The notes below the pieces were generated by a model that ran no database searches, was not told the origin of the DNA, and saw nothing but the letters and a program-made list of their open reading frames with translations. DNA of 64,000 nt from Holothuria scabra. Its lineage: Eukaryota > Echinodermata > Holothuroidea > Aspidochirotida > Holothuriidae. The translations under genes were made by a program, and so were the position numbers. Shown in pieces: positions 11,191 to 24,505 of this stretch (position 1 is the first letter of the stretch; the number at the start of each line of letters is the position of its first letter). The DNA lies in contig CM074193.1 of the NCBI GenBank assembly GCA_037179385.1, positions 46,343,082 through 46,407,081 of the forward strand, given 5' to 3'.

Positions 11191-12133
11191 GCGTTTGAGA
11201 CCAGATCTGATCCTAAGCGGCAATTAAGATTTTATCAAGCGAGATTCCTTCAGTTGTCCGAAAAAGCATAAAGATAGGCCTATAAAATGCAACAGGGAGG
11301 CTGAGTCAATGGACAAGGGGGTTCCGAGTCGACGTCAGCTCATATTAAGAGTTCGAGTGATGTGCTTCAATCACGTGGCACTGGTCGGACTCAAGGTAGA
11401 ACACCACGTCTGGCTGTCCTACTTCTGAGTTGAGTCTAGTACTAGCTAACTTAGATCGCACTTTATTCGCATTTTATTGACTTAAGCACAAGCTTAGGTC
11501 TACATGCATTACCTACTGCATGGATTCCAGTTTCTCAAGTCTAAGTCAGGGAATTTCCACAAGTAGTTCGTTCACCTAAGTAAGTTATTGTACCACTACA
11601 AGAAAGTTTGGTCTTCGAAAGCTTCGATAGAAAGAGGATGATCCCATTTTCAACGTTTTATCTATATAAATGGCGTTTTAAATGCCGGAAAGAAATATCC
11701 CACAATAAACTTTTATGCAAACTTGGTTCTGTAGACCTACTCACCGTACGTTCGTAGGCATAACCGAAAAGTTTATAACATTGATACTTTCCACGGAGCG
11801 GTCTGTACAGGGCCCCACCGAATAATCGATAATGGATGGTCTTTCGCTCCTCATTAGTTTGAGGAAATTCCTGAAATTAGCATTGTTCGCTGCCTTAGTA
11901 GCCCGAAAATGTTTCCCTAGCAGTTACGGACATAAATGAATAAGGGAATTATTCTAGCATTTTTTGCTCATAAAAGTAAATATGTATACCTAAAACCTAC
12001 TTTAATTTACGTATACAAGCCTACCTTATCACCAGATCCAGGAAACACACATGTAATTTGACAAAAATAGTTGAATCTCATTGTGGCGTATGTAAGACGT
12101 ATCGGGAACTATTGCGCAACAGTAAGTTGTTTT

Positions 12134-12286
12134 GTTCACACTCTCAGAACAGATCATGCTGTGAAATATAAGCTTTGGTACTCTGCATTGTTTGAATTAG
12201 CAGTCAATCAAAAAGCTGAGCCAATTGAGAGTTTCTGTTACCCTATACTAGAAGTGTAGTTTGGGGTGAGAGGATTGTCCCTTTAA
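12134..12286 (-). mobile_element. TTAA-bounded MITE family, truncated copy F
   Basis: Only the half carrying TTGGGGTGAGAGGATTG and CCCTTTAA remains; homology begins near 12134. Confidence 0.5.
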
Positions 12287-13555
12287 AGTGAAAAATGGGA
12301 ATTTGATAACATTGTAATATGCCGCTATGACCGTCATATCATTCACACATTGTTTCATTTGCAGATACATCATTCTCTATATATTACAATAATTTTGAGG
12401 CTTTTTTAGAACTTTCCTTTATAAACTTGAAGCCAAACCTGGTATATCCCATCTAACAAAGCTGAAAGGGCAAGAGTAGTTACCCCAACTTGAAGTAGTG
12501 TAGTAGACTGTCCTGTTTCATGATTGGCTGTTGAGAGTCATGTGACAACGATTTTCTTTTCAAATGTGAAATTTACTAGAAGTAACTGTTTGATATACAT
12601 TGAATACTGCAATATTTAACATATAAAATATAATGAAAGATAATTGGGGGAGAAATAAGAGGAAAATTGTGATAATTAGCTGTAACTTAAAATTAATTTG
12701 GTGGTGGCTGCTCTTGACCCTTTTTAATACTTCACCATTTAAAAGTGCGCTTTGATAATATGTTAGTTCGGAAATTCGTTGGCCCATGGAATTGTGGGAA
12801 AACGAGGGATACACAAACCGAGCCCAGCACAACGTGTGTGGCGTTCTTTTCTTTTCGTGCAGTACGTGTACACAACACTAAGCATATTAGTATTTATTAG
12901 CTGATTAGCCAACCCGAACAAAAATAGGGGCTCACCCCCTCTTTATAGCAAATTAAAATGGATATTTTTACACCAAAAGGCACCTTAAGACGCAGTCCAC
13001 TACCCAGGACCACACCAACGATTCCTCCTTCCTTATGTTATGGTTGGATTGAGAGAGAGTGATGTCCCCAAATTTTCCCAAATTTTGGAACAGGTGTTGT
13101 AGGTGCAGAATTCAGGGGATTTGTTTGTTATCGCGAGGATTTGGAATATGTGCGCACGTGCATAGCCACTCAAAACGAATTACCGTCCTTGCTTGTTGTA
13201 GGTTGGTGCAAGAGATTTCCACTTGCCCAATTTTTTTTGTCTAAAGCCTCACTAAACGTGACGAAGCCTTTGGCTACAATTCATAGCTATAGGTATATTG
13301 CGGCAGTAAATAGCATTTGTTAGTTTGTTCATACCGAGAATTGTGGTTAATTTTGGACTTTCAGAACCTTGAACAGGCACAGTGGATAAAACTTGAAATT
13401 CACATTTATAGACCGAAATATCAATCTCTTCATTTGCCTCCAACGAAAATGTAATTGACGGTCGCAACAATTTCGTTCAATATTACTGTTCCTGTCTCTT
13501 TTGGCCATGGGGTGGGGTTTTAAAGGTTGGGCCAAGACTGATACCCTTGAAGGGC

Positions 13556-13858
13556 TTAAAGGCCCAGTTCTCACAGCCCAAAGAGTACCAATTGTCCTAA
13601 CCTTCTTACTTAAGTCCTTCCCACAATTGTCTAAAATTCATCCTTAGCCAGTCACAATCTCAGTTTATTGCTTCAGGGTGAGTATAGAAAAGCTCTATTT
13701 ATATTTCAAAACACTCTCAGTACAGTTCATGCTGTGTAATACAAGCTTTGGCAATCTGCATTGTTTGAATTAACAGTCAATCAAAAAGTTGGGCCAATGG
13801 AGAGTTTCTGTACCCCTCACCAGAAGTGTAGTTTGGGGTGAGAGGATTGGCCCTTTAA
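13556..13858 (-). mobile_element. TTAA-bounded MITE family, copy G
   Basis: Full-length 303-bp reverse copy with TTAA at both edges (CTTAAAGGCCCAG and GGCCCTTTAA). One of the best preserved copies, useful for a consensus. Confidence 0.5.
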
Positions 13859-14359
13859 TACAAACTTCACCAAAAGGCTGATCCCCGTTATTAAGTCAGT
13901 GTTGTGCACAATCAGACCCCCCCCCCTTCACCTTGGCCTAATCGGTCAAAATTTGTGCGATAGGAACTAGGCTTGTAGTTTTTAACTATATTTGCACACA
14001 TAATTGATTTGATGAATTATTTTGTATCAACTTGCTTCCATGCAGTGTAAATTAAAAAAAGGACAGTGCCCATCTGAGTATGTTTCCCAGATCAATAGAG
14101 CAAGCACGAGTGTACATGCTGAAAAAAAAATAAAAGATTCGGTGAAATTCGCCCACCCCCCTTCAAAAAATACCAATATTTCATTCTATGTGTTTTGAAG
14201 GAACAATTAGAGTTTGACAGAGAATATTAACCTTTTGTTCCAGCACCTTATTTTACCTTCTGAACTGATTGTTTTACGAGAATATAGAAACGTTGAAAAG
14301 CTCTTTCAGATTAGATTAAACGTTAATTTTTTGTTACTTATTTTTTAATGAAGATTACG

Positions 14360-14553
14360 TTATTCCAACCAATTGGTTCAAATCAGCTGGTTTGTTCTCC
14401 CTACTCCATTGCTTATACTGGGCACCAAGCACTATGGCAGTTCTGTTTTGAAATTCTTTGATATAACCCGGCAAGAACTTAAACGAACTACCAACCTCCC
14501 GACTGCAAATCTGATGCTCTAACCACTTGACAATGCAGTCGGTCAAAATGTTG
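14360..14553 (-). mobile_element. tRNA-derived SINE, reverse copy
   Basis: Reverse strand reads TGTCAAGTGGTTAGAGCA (A box) and later TGCTTGGTGCCCAGTATA as in the fullest copy, ending ACCAATTGGTTGGAAT. The 63-codon minus-strand frame here is only the SINE read through. Confidence 0.5.
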
Positions 14554-15115
14554 AAGGAAGATGTCTGAATTCTGTTCGGGTAACATTAATACCTTAACTA
14601 AATTCCAAGAGATGTGATCTTGAAAACTTCAGTAACTAATCGGAAAGATATGGTAGCATCCGCAAATGGTAAATCATTGTTTATCAATGTGAATCTATGA
14701 CATCATGCCCGCTTTCTTCAAGTTCACTTTTTTGACAAATGTGTTTATCCGTCTATTGTGTCTTTTGCATTATTTCTCCAGAACCCAACATTGGAAATTG
14801 ACGAAAATTTGTTCCAAATGCTCAGAACATGTTTCACTGTATTCCAGTATCAAGCAAAAACTATTCTTTTAATCTTCTATTTGAGTTTGTCTGTACAGTC
14901 TTTGACGCATGTAGTCTGCTATTGTAATATGCTCCAGGAGAGCATACTGCGTCCCCAGTTTCCGTGCTTGCCATACGTTTATGCAGTACGTACACATATC
15001 ATTAGACCTACATCTATTTGAAACTAGACTAACTGCACGAAAAAATGACCTACATCCTTCCAAATGGTGAATGTAAAAATACTTCATCATCGTCCAATCG
15101 ACTAATGTCCCATAT

Positions 15116-15423
15116 TAGCCCGCGGAGCGGACGAAGTCTTCTCGTTCAGCTCATCACTACGAAAAACCTGAGGGGCGGCAGCCTTTAGAGGGCTGCAGCC
15201 ACAGAGGCACTACGTAGACTAGTCCCATGTGGGCTGGTACTGTAGAGTTTGTCCACAGTATTTTCGTCCGCACAAGTTGACTAAACAGCTGAATGGACTC
15301 GAAAGACTTGCACTCTGTTTGAACTGTATTTGAAACAGCCTGCGGAGTGGACGAAGTCTTTTCGTTTAGCTCATCGCTACAAAATCTGGGGGGCTGCAGC
15401 CACAGAGGTGCTACGCAGGCTAT
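15116..15423. repeat. Two copies of a TAGCCTGCG foldback repeat
   Basis: Copies at about 15116-15225 and 15340-15423 start with AGCC(C/T)GCGGAG and end GCTACGCAGGCTA or similar, so each is bounded by inverted TAGCCTGCG. The inside carries CGAAGTCTTTTCG and GGCTGCAGCCACAGAGG. Related fragments at 238-290, 17693-17770, 20188-20275 and 32863-32920. Confidence 0.5.
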
Positions 15424-15425
15424 AT

Positions 15426-18400
15426 TTGAAACCGAAACGAACAATTCTTTTATCTGGTTGACACGATATTACACAGTCATGTTGGTGGTTTGTCATTAAA
15501 TATCATCTAACCAATCTGCTTTGGCAAAAGCAATTCATAGACATCTTATGGTGATTAAATTTTATGAACTTAAAAAGTGTAGACAAATGTGTGACTAAGT
15601 ATTTACTAAACATCATGTTACACTTTGAAAGATTTGGCCGAGTCGATCGCAAAAAAAGGGTATTTCCCTCGATTACTCGTGTCATTACAAAGGTGTCTTT
15701 ATCACAGAAATATTTACATACAATTGCAGCCGTTTGGAAGAAACATGAAAGTTTGGATGCGGAGGGCATTTACTTACATACAGTATAGGCAGATAGGAAG
15801 TCATTGCACAATGGGGTGTTTTATGATTGGTCTAAAAAATTTCCTGGAATTGTCAGCAATCAGTTCACAAATTCTTTGTGCTTGCTGTGAGTATGGGACT
15901 GTTAAGTAGTAGCTTCATGCTCTACTTGATATGTTTTCCGGGAGGAAGGGGCGAGAGGCTACCACCCAAGAAACCGTTATTTTATTCAAACTTGCCTTCT
16001 GCAAGGAAATCAATGGGGATGTTATGCTCCTCCTTTAAAAAATAACGTCTTGTTAAACTTTAATTTATATGCAACTTTTCAACTAGATCGAGAGGGGGAA
16101 TACAGTCATCACCACTTGAATTAGTGTTCTTGACCATATCCTGTTTCAATGGTTGGCCCTTGGGAACTTGCGATTGGTCACTAATGCAAATCTATTAGAT
16201 CTAAATTCGGATATGTTAAATGACCCAGTCTGGTATCGAACTTGGACTTTCCGGGTGAAACGCAGATGCCCTACCCGATTAACTGAGGGAGGTGTTATTA
16301 GAATACAACTCCCTGTTCCGTATCTCCACCTACGCCCCACTATGGAACTTGAGCACTAACTACAGTATTACGTAACATGATACTGATCCTAAAAAGAAGG
16401 ACACGGCGCTTGCGTGGCTCGAAGGATAAATTAAATATTTTGCGTTCTTCAGTATGAGGTACCAAGTCCGTAGTCAGGGGGCAGGGACCCCTGGAAAAAA
16501 TACCCCTAGAAAAATGACCGTATTTGTTGCAATGCATTTTAGTTACCCCACCCTCCAAAAAACTATTTCTCTCTCTAAAAGCACCTTTCCTCTTCATCAG
16601 CCCTTCTTGACTTCCTTGTGTGGTTAAAGGCCTGTATGGACTACGGTATACAATTATGTGGTCTAGGGGATTATTATTGGTTAGGTACCGTATAGGTTTT
16701 GCGTCTGCCAGCTATTGTAAGTGTAATTTCAACGACATGTTGCCACATGTCGCCATAATAAAAAATGACGCATACATTAGAAAATTTATTGGTTTACTAG
16801 TTCGGTAATTAGGTTTGTGACAATTTATTTAACACTTATGAACTGACATTGACCTCACCTAATTTTAATTTGAGGGTCAACACAAAAAGTTTGCATAAAT
16901 TTAGATGTGTCATAATGTAGTTACCGATTCTCATCTTCGTCACAACTGATGCACAAAAATAAAGACATACGCATGCGCAGAACGTCCCCCAATTAAATTT
17001 AAGCACGATTTATCCTTTTTGGTTACGTGATATATTGCGGTGGTTGTAAACAATCTAAATGACAATGATCTCTCACAAAAATGCTAACGAGGCTTCTTCA
17101 CCTCAATTTTTCGGTTTCAACCCTCGCTGATGGGTTTTTATATCAATTGATTATGCTGAATTTGTTGACTGTGTCCGTTTTAAAGTCCTAATTCCCAGTT
17201 AGCAATTTCATCTGGCGACCAGTAGGCGGCAGTTAATGGGGCCAACGGAGTGCCTTCCGAAGGTCCGCTGGCTTGACGCAAAATTGCATGATGGGTTGAA
17301 AAGTTTTAACGAAGCAGCATCGTCCACACCAGTGGACGTCAGCAAGGGTTAAGAACGGCTGGACATTGTTCTTACGGATGGCCAGAGTAGGCGACAACTG
17401 GACTGGTCCGTGATTAAAGAATAAAAAAAGTTTTGCTGACTGGGTTCCAAGCAATTTTACAGTTATTTTGGTGGTGATATCGTCCGACGATGATGACAAT
17501 GCTGCAAGACTGTAGGATTACACAACTTTTTTCTTGTCTCATAAACAGATACAAAAACCTCCCCTTCCCTATTTGAGTCGTCGAGTCATACCAGAGTCAA
17601 AATAATGAAGCCTACAGTTGTAGTACGTGAGACTACGCACAAGCAATGTACTAGGAAAAACAATATCCAAGGCCCCTTAACAAGAATAGTAGCCTGCGTA
17701 GCGCCTCTAGGGCTCCCGGCCCCTTTGGTTGCCGCCCCTCGGTTGGTTTTTCGTAGAGAGTCGTAGAGTAGAGTCTTTCGAGAGCCAAGGGGTCGAAACA
17801 TTTGGAAAGAAAAACTGGGTTATATTAACTAGACATATGTTCCTATGCAAATGAATCACTACAAAATTTCTTCTTAAAATGCTCCGTACTCACGTGTACG
17901 GGTGCAATATGACTGAATTACCAAAGTTGAGTAATCTGCTCGATAAACCACAGACAACCTTTTACGATTAACCAAGAAGCAGACTGGTGTACGCCTAAAA
18001 CTGCCCACCTTAAAAATCGCCTAGTAAGCTCAGTCAATGCACTTGACTAAAGTTTTGGTAAGATTTTTTTATATTATAGCTGAAAGTATTCAAATGAAAT
18101 AACTTGAAAAGATGGGGTTTCCCCTCAAAATCACCGAGACGGGGCAAATTCAATTAAATTGTGTTCAATAACAGAAAAACTCAAAGTCAACTAAAGTGTT
18201 GTTACAGACGGTTTATTCTGGGGCAATTTAGACACCTGTCGAAAATAAGTGTTGCATGTAACTGAACGAAAAGTTTTGATTTCAATTATGCAAGGTGGCG
18301 TTTACAGCAGTAATTGAAAAATATAAACTTTACTTTTCGCCATTTTTAACTGCTTTGGTGAAAAAAATCTGTTTTGCCTCTTCAAAATGAGAATTTAATT

Positions 18401-20436
18401 AAGTGAAAACCGTTTTTATTTTTTCCTAAAAGGATAGGGGAGGTGAAAGGTCATACGTTTTGCAAGTTGTGCGAAACAAGGTTATTGGTTTGGTACTTTT
18501 GTGTGGTATTATAAATAAAACAATATTACAATAAATTTTATGGATTCACGTGGACCTGCAAGAACTTTTTGAAAAGATTCCTTTTGTATTGCGTTACGAA
18601 AATTTCCCCAAACGCTGTTGAGGTAATACTCATTTAAATACATTCTTTTGTGTCAATTGTTTGAATTACTTCAAATATATTGTTTTCTACATCCCATTTT
18701 TAAACACATTTGGTGAACTTGAAAAAATAATTAAGAAATAAAAGAATTCAAGGTGAATGCAATTCAGGATACAATGGAGAAGGTTTAGTGACAAAGACAA
18801 TAGAACAATGGATTATCTGGTGAGAATCGTAAAGGACCGTAGTGTTACAAGAATACCACCAGCCCAGCATAATATGCATTCAACTACTTCCGGGACGGTC
18901 CCGTTTTCACTTGGTTGGTATCATCCCGGGGTTAGCTAGAGTACGATCAGGTTCAGTGGCTGAGTTGACAACGTTGGTGTCATAAAAACAATAAAGTTTA
19001 ACAATGGGATTTTCCGGGTTTGCGGCCCATCGGGTCAGATAATTGTTACGGCGTTTATTTTTGTTTTCTTTAATTGGGGGGGGGGGGGGTTCAAAGGAGA
19101 TTTATGGCTAGCCTCATCCAACTTTAAGCAAGAGCATGAATTGAAAACCACAATTCAAAAATTAAATATTCGGAAGATTTACCGATGTATTCAGTTTGCT
19201 AAATTCACGTTCCAGATTGCTAGGGATGCAAAAATCAATTTATCTTGAGTCATAGACGGGATAAATAGGAAGAGGTAGGAGCATGTTGTTATTTTTTCGC
19301 CCATCCCGCAATTTTTAGACATTAAAAAACAACGGAAAATGAAAGGAACGGAGAGAAACCAGAACAACAATAACAACAACAAAAATAATAATAATAAAAT
19401 AAGAAAAAGCAAAGGAAGTGTTAATATTTCGGTACATTTTGCGACACTGAGGTAGTTAAAAAATACAATGAAATAAGTGATTTCCCTGGCGCGCTTCTCA
19501 CTTAACGGAAGCTTTAATTCTGAGGACTTTCAAGTCTGCCACCGTTGGTTTCCAATCATTTTGACAAGCGGCGGCGGGTCGCAAAAAGTCACTCGCGGGC
19601 TTCACTCAACGACGCTTGGGTGGTAGATTGCCCCTTTCGTCTCAGGAAAGAGTTTTACCGTCCCTAAAGGCAATCTAAGAAACAGTCCCCAGCCTTCCGA
19701 ACCCCATTTAAAGGACTCGAAGGCCACACCGAATATGCACCATTTAATGGGTTAATGGTTTCTTGAAATTTTACAACAGACATCAATATCTATATCTCTC
19801 CTAAAGGGTGAAATGGGGACGTGTCTAAAATTAAGATTAAAATTTCATTCTAAAAAGTAAGGATAAATCTTTTTCGATTAAAAGTTTAATTCTAAATTCA
19901 GATTGGCCTCTTATTTTACTCAAGGGACTTGTTTTTTCACTCTATACATTTTAGTTAGTATGCCCCTGCAAACCTTAATCCCGTAACAACATTTCATTGA
20001 CTTTGGAGAGTATCATATATTTGTACCCTTCAGAAAAGATCTTATTCTTGTATCACTCCTTTTTGAGTAAGATGGATGGAGAATTTACTCTTACAAGGAG
20101 TCCTCACTGGGCACACTATTTTTATACCAGTGACTTTCCCTCTTTTACGGTTGGGGCAGGGATCTATTAAATGGCCACACGATGGCTAGTCTGCGTAGCG
20201 CCTCTGTGGTTTCATCCTTTTTGGCTACCGCCTCGTTTCAGAGATAAGTTGGACGAAAAAATTCGTCCGGTGAGCCGTTTGCTTGATGGTGGATGTTTGG
20301 TTGGATATGGTTTTATGTTTCAGTTTACCTTGGCAGCGTCCATGGTTTTTTTCAGTTGAGGGACAGGGTTGCTAGCCCTACTCCATTGCGTATGCGGAGT
20401 ATCACGCATAACGGCAGGTTTTATTTCAAATGAGAC
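15426..20436. other. Gene-free stretch, scattered repeats
   Basis: Foldback fragments at 17693 and 20188, a 14-G run at 19076-19089, A/CAA/TAA simple sequence at 19365-19400. The longest frames (94 codons at 15625, 88 at 17233 and 15503) lack domain or splice support. Confidence 0.5.
17693..17770. repeat. TAGCCTGCG foldback repeat fragment
   Basis: TAGCCTGCGTAGCGCCTCT followed by GGTTTTTCGTAGAG matches the reverse of the copies at 15116. Confidence 0.5.
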
Positions 20437-20439
20437 TTA

Positions 20440-21080
20440 AGCGGCGTTTACTTGACACGCGTATTGCGGAACGCGGAACGCGGAACGCGGAATGGATCCA
20501 CGTGCCCAATAAACACCCCACGCGGATCCACCCGCCTTTCGTTATAGTAAAACCAGCTAAACGACGTTCTACTGATAAGTTACATGCCTGCCGATGTTAC
20601 CCCAAGCTGCTTTGGGTCATTATGCAGTTTTTTCGTGGATGACTATAGCCCAGTGGATAAAGATATGCATCTGATAGACATATTACTTATTGACTGGAAG
20701 TTAATTGGTTCATAGCACTTTAGTTTCAGTCATTTTTCCATTTTTGTGAGAATTTATCTCAATAAAACATGAAAAAACCTGCCAAAGTTCCCCCGTTTTA
20801 TCAGTATATGGTACGACGTAGTATGGGAAGTCCGGGAATGTGAAGGATCCTACTGGAAGCTATACACGGTGTTCTCGTGGTCACCAATACGCGCGCGGAA
20901 CGCGGAAAGAATTCGACATGGAGAATTCGATACTCAATCCGCAATCCGCGTGTGATGGTTCCGCAATCCGCGATCCGCATTCCGCGTGCCCAATAAACAG
21001 GTCATTGGAAAAACAAAAAAGAATTCTTTCCGCGTTCCGCATTACGCATTCCGCATTCCGCGTGTCAAGTAAACACAGCT
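20440..21080. mobile_element. 641-bp Harbinger-like element with GCGGAA-iterated ends
   Basis: Inverted ends AGCGGCGTTTACTTGACA and, reversed, AGCTGTGTTTACTTGACA, continuing into repeated GCGGAACGCGGAA. Exact TTA flanks at 20437-20439 and 21081-21083. A phrase GTGCCCAATAAACA occurs both near the left end and inside near 20990, hinting at a nested or duplicated end. Confidence 0.5.
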
Positions 21081-21415
21081 TTATGTGCATATTGAATATC
21101 AGAATTTCGTGACATGGGTAATTTAGTGCTCACTATATGTTGTGACTGCCTTCCTAGATTTTTTTTTTTTTTTTTTTGTTTTCTAAAATTCGGCCAAAAT
21201 TCCCGGCATTTCCCAACACTTCCCCCCCCCCCCCGACAGAGAAGTTTTTTTCCGTTTCGGTTCTCGGCTTCCGCGTTGTTCTTCTTGAGCAATTGCAATT
21301 CTTCAACGGTGAAAAATCCAACATAGCTGTAGACTCTAACCCTTGTGCGCTAACGCTTGTAGGTTTAATTGAAAAGCGAAAAGTAACATGGCAATACCAA
21401 ACTGGCTGACGTGAC

Positions 21416-21494
21416 ATGAAACATCCATCTCTAAAAAAAAATGCCAATCAATTAGTGAACATGATTTCTGAAACCATGACACCAAAAGATAATG
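21416..21494 (+). CDS. Weak candidate first exon
   Basis: ATG at 21416 opens a frame beginning MKHPSLKKNANQLVN and ending TMTPKDN, running into a GTAAGT donor in phase 1. An in-frame stop lies upstream. It starts about 330 bp after a TTA-flanked transposon. No phase-matching downstream exon was found. Confidence 0.5.
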
Positions 21495-24216
21495 GTAAGT
21501 AGACAACGTGACACTTTCATGACTTAGGTTAATTAGTATAACAGTTACATCTACAATCAGTGTTTTGATTAATAAACATTTGTGCCATTTGTGCAGACTT
21601 TAAATCTTCCTGGCTCAAAGTTCAAATCCTACTGCAGTCCTGTGACTAAGACCTTATCTTATTCAACTTACACTTGTAAAAGTGTATTTACCTGCCAACA
21701 ACAACAGTTCCCTGGTTTTACATATACTGTCACAAGGTAGACCCCGCAGTTTAATCACTACCCAACTGATCACGCATGCTCCACGAGTCTTTCCCCAAAG
21801 CAACAATCTTTGACGAAACTGTTGGAACACTTTCCGCTATTATTTCATGTGTAGTAACGTGCCGATGTTGGAACCCCTTTTCCATACTATATTCAAAAGT
21901 ACAGTCCTCCATTCCCACGCCCCTTGTTCAATGTTGTGCCCCAACGAAAATGGTGCGTCGGGAATTGTCGTTATTACCCCCAACATTGCACAGGGGAGCA
22001 GGATGAAAGGGGTGTTCCAACTAGTTTTGTCCAAGATTGTAGGAATAGTCCTTGTATCGACATGTGGGATCTTTTCTAGGAAGTATTTGGTAATTTGCCT
22101 GAGAAAAACTTGTACGAGTGAAATTTGATCAATTTATCCTATCTGAAAGAGAAAAGGGTTTCTGCCCGAAGTCCCAGGACAGGATGGGGTGGCTGCAGTC
22201 CTCGATCCCACTGACAGTAATAAATTGATTTTTCTTTGTACTTCATGGAAGGTAGATTCCGATTAAACACCAGTCAAGGAGACCTGGGACATTGTCCTAC
22301 GGGATGGGAAGGCTGGGGTATGTCGCCCCCTATTTGTAAAAACCTTTCTGAATCAGAAAAACTACGGTGACTCAGTCGGACAGAGAATGGGGAAGGGGTG
22401 GGATATGGAACGGACAAAAAAGTCACCGCCCGCCTGAGAGAAAGAGTCTTCGTACTGCTGTGGAGTGGGGCAAGTTGAATAATAGCGATTGCACCGAAGA
22501 TGCACCAGTAGAGTAGACCGCCAACTAAAGCGCAAATGTGTGAGTTCAGGGACACCCATGAACTACCATGGAGAGGTTCGGGTTGGACCCGGATGAATTG
22601 TTTGTGACTTAATCTAGTATGGATACTTTTAACTTTGTGAAATGTGCGTTGTGCGTTGTGCACTTAAAGCGTCAAACAAAAAGGTGTTTATCTGTGGTAG
22701 TCATGGAGGCCTCAATCTGTATGTTAATTACGACTTGAATCGCACCTGCTAACGAAAATATCTATAAAATCGCCTCCTGACTTCGTATTTGGTCACTCTG
22801 TCTTATATCACGATTTTTTTTTAGCAAAGAGTTGGATAAATTATCAGCAAGTAATATATCAATATCACTTATTAAAAGAACTAGATAACACTGTCTACTC
22901 GACAGAAGAAGACGATGATAACACCGGTCTTCGCTTTCCCTTGATGGTTTCGTTGATAAGGTTGTTCGTGTTTTAGACTGTTAGAAATATCCTTCCAAAG
23001 TCCAAAATTTGACCGCTTTATGGAGCGTACATAGATTGCAATTAGTATAAGTATGCAAATTTTAAAGCGCAACTTATGGGTTGCCTTTAAGAAAGATCGA
23101 AAAAGTGACAAGCTTAAGAGGGGAAGGGTACTGCTATGTTCGAATGTTGGATGCTGGACATAACTCTTTCTAAAGTCCTTCCGGACTTTCTGGTAAAGAG
23201 GCGTCTGGAGGAACCAAAACATGAACTGCTTCTCGAAGAAGCTATACGTCCACTGAAGGATCGGACAAAACTTGACCAACCTCACGGACCTCAGACCATT
23301 TACATAGCTGGACATATAGTCTTCATTACATTAATCAGTTTCCTCAAAAATCGTGATTTATTGAACAACTTTTAGAATATAAGGAGATTTGAGTTCCATA
23401 TCATGATGTTACGCAAAGTAGACTTCCTGCATTTTTCCAATTTTAATCAACGTTGCAAAGAATTAAAAAAAAAATAGAACTGAATGGAAAAGTGCTTCAC
23501 GACCTTAATTACAATCTAGGTTCCGAAGATGGGTTATCATACTGTACATACGGTATTCTTTGGAAAAGCAAACACTTTTAACTTGGAAGTTAAATTTGGT
23601 GAATTCAGCTGTTGTCGTTGCATATTGATGTAAGCAAATAATCCACGATTAGTTGCTGGGAAACAGTCAACCTTTTTCTATACGTTATCAGTGAAAGCAT
23701 GCAGTTGAATCCGTTGCAACGGCCTCTTGCTTACACAAATTTGTTCTCTTTGTCACGGTTTATTGAAACGGTAGGGGCGGGGGTTGTCTCTAGATTGGCT
23801 AGGATACAGGGGCGTCAATACGGTTTGTTGATTTGGCGCAAAAATTTGTTAACAGCAGGAACCCTAAATCTTGTTTTCCGGACCGGACTCGTCTGCAACC
23901 AATCAACCAACACGAACGCAATCGCAAACACATACACACAAACAAACACGCAAACACACTCACATTGACGGGCGTATACACAAAACATAGATAGATAACG
24001 CATTACAATTACAATACATTTTTTTGTTTTTGTTACTTATGCCACAATGTTATAACTTACGTGTTCTACCTGTTACTTTTTTAATCTGCCTGATTTGTTA
24101 GGGTGGGTGGGGGGGGGGGGTATGTTTGCCACAATAATTTTCATTGGTTGTGCAATTGTCCACCTGCTCCCCCTCCCCTCAAATTATAACCGATCTGTTT
24201 CATTTAGCAGCATCCA
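21495..24216. other. Mostly unexplained stretch
   Basis: Contains the unrecognised ORF at 23136, and a 129-codon minus frame at 22274-22663 with one hydrophobic segment but no other coding signs. Near 23955-23985 a phrase CTCACATTGACGGGC recurs at 4660, so some repeat is shared. Confidence 0.5.
23136..23375 (+). CDS. Unrecognised open reading frame
   Basis: 79 codons from ATG to TAG, richer in GC than its surroundings, with segments such as LSKVLPDFLVKRRLEEP, HELLLEEAIRPLKDR and a hydrophobic IYIAGHIVFITLISFL that could span a membrane. A 144-codon frame lies on the opposite strand over the same DNA; the plus-strand text looks more protein-like. No splice sites fit clearly. May be an exon, a transposon remnant or chance. 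Confidence 0.5.
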   Translation: MFECWMLDITLSKVLPDFLVKRRLEEPKHELLLEEAIRPLKDRTKLDQPHGPQTIYIAGHIVFITLISFLKNRDLLNNF

Positions 24217-24505
24217 CTGCATTGTTTCAATTGTAGGGCACCGGATTCTTTCCCCTGCTGCATTGTTTCTGCGGATAACGGACATAGGTATCAGGTTCCA
24301 CGTTTGAAGCCATTGACATGATTCGACGGCTGGGAAACGAACCGGAGCCCCCGGAGTGAAGAACCGATGTTCTACGACTAGACTAATCACGTGCATTGTT
24401 TATGCGGATCATGGACATCGGTATCAGGTTCCACGTTTAAACAGTTAAACGTGTTCACGTAGAACATGAGCGGTCGATGTTCTACGACTAGACCAATCAC
24501 GTTGA
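24217..24505 (-). mobile_element. tRNA-like SINE pair, partly duplicated
   Basis: Two direct repeats share GGTATCAGGTTCCACGTTT and GTTCTACGACTAGAC. On the reverse strand the first has a B-box-like GGTTCGTTTCC and an A-box-like TAGTCTAGTCG. Probably a third tRNA-derived family, tandemly duplicated. Confidence 0.5.

Noticed and set aside
15109..15425. CRISPR-like spaced repeats
   Set aside because: Only two units with inverted ends, in a metazoan genome; they are foldback repeats.
22274..22663. 129-codon minus-strand frame with a hydrophobic stretch
   Set aside because: Long only by chance as far as I can see; no motif, no start context, no splice sites.
22881..23315. 144-codon minus-strand frame
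   Set aside because: Antisense to a more protein-like plus frame; rich in residues typical of random AT-rich frames, no splice or domain support.
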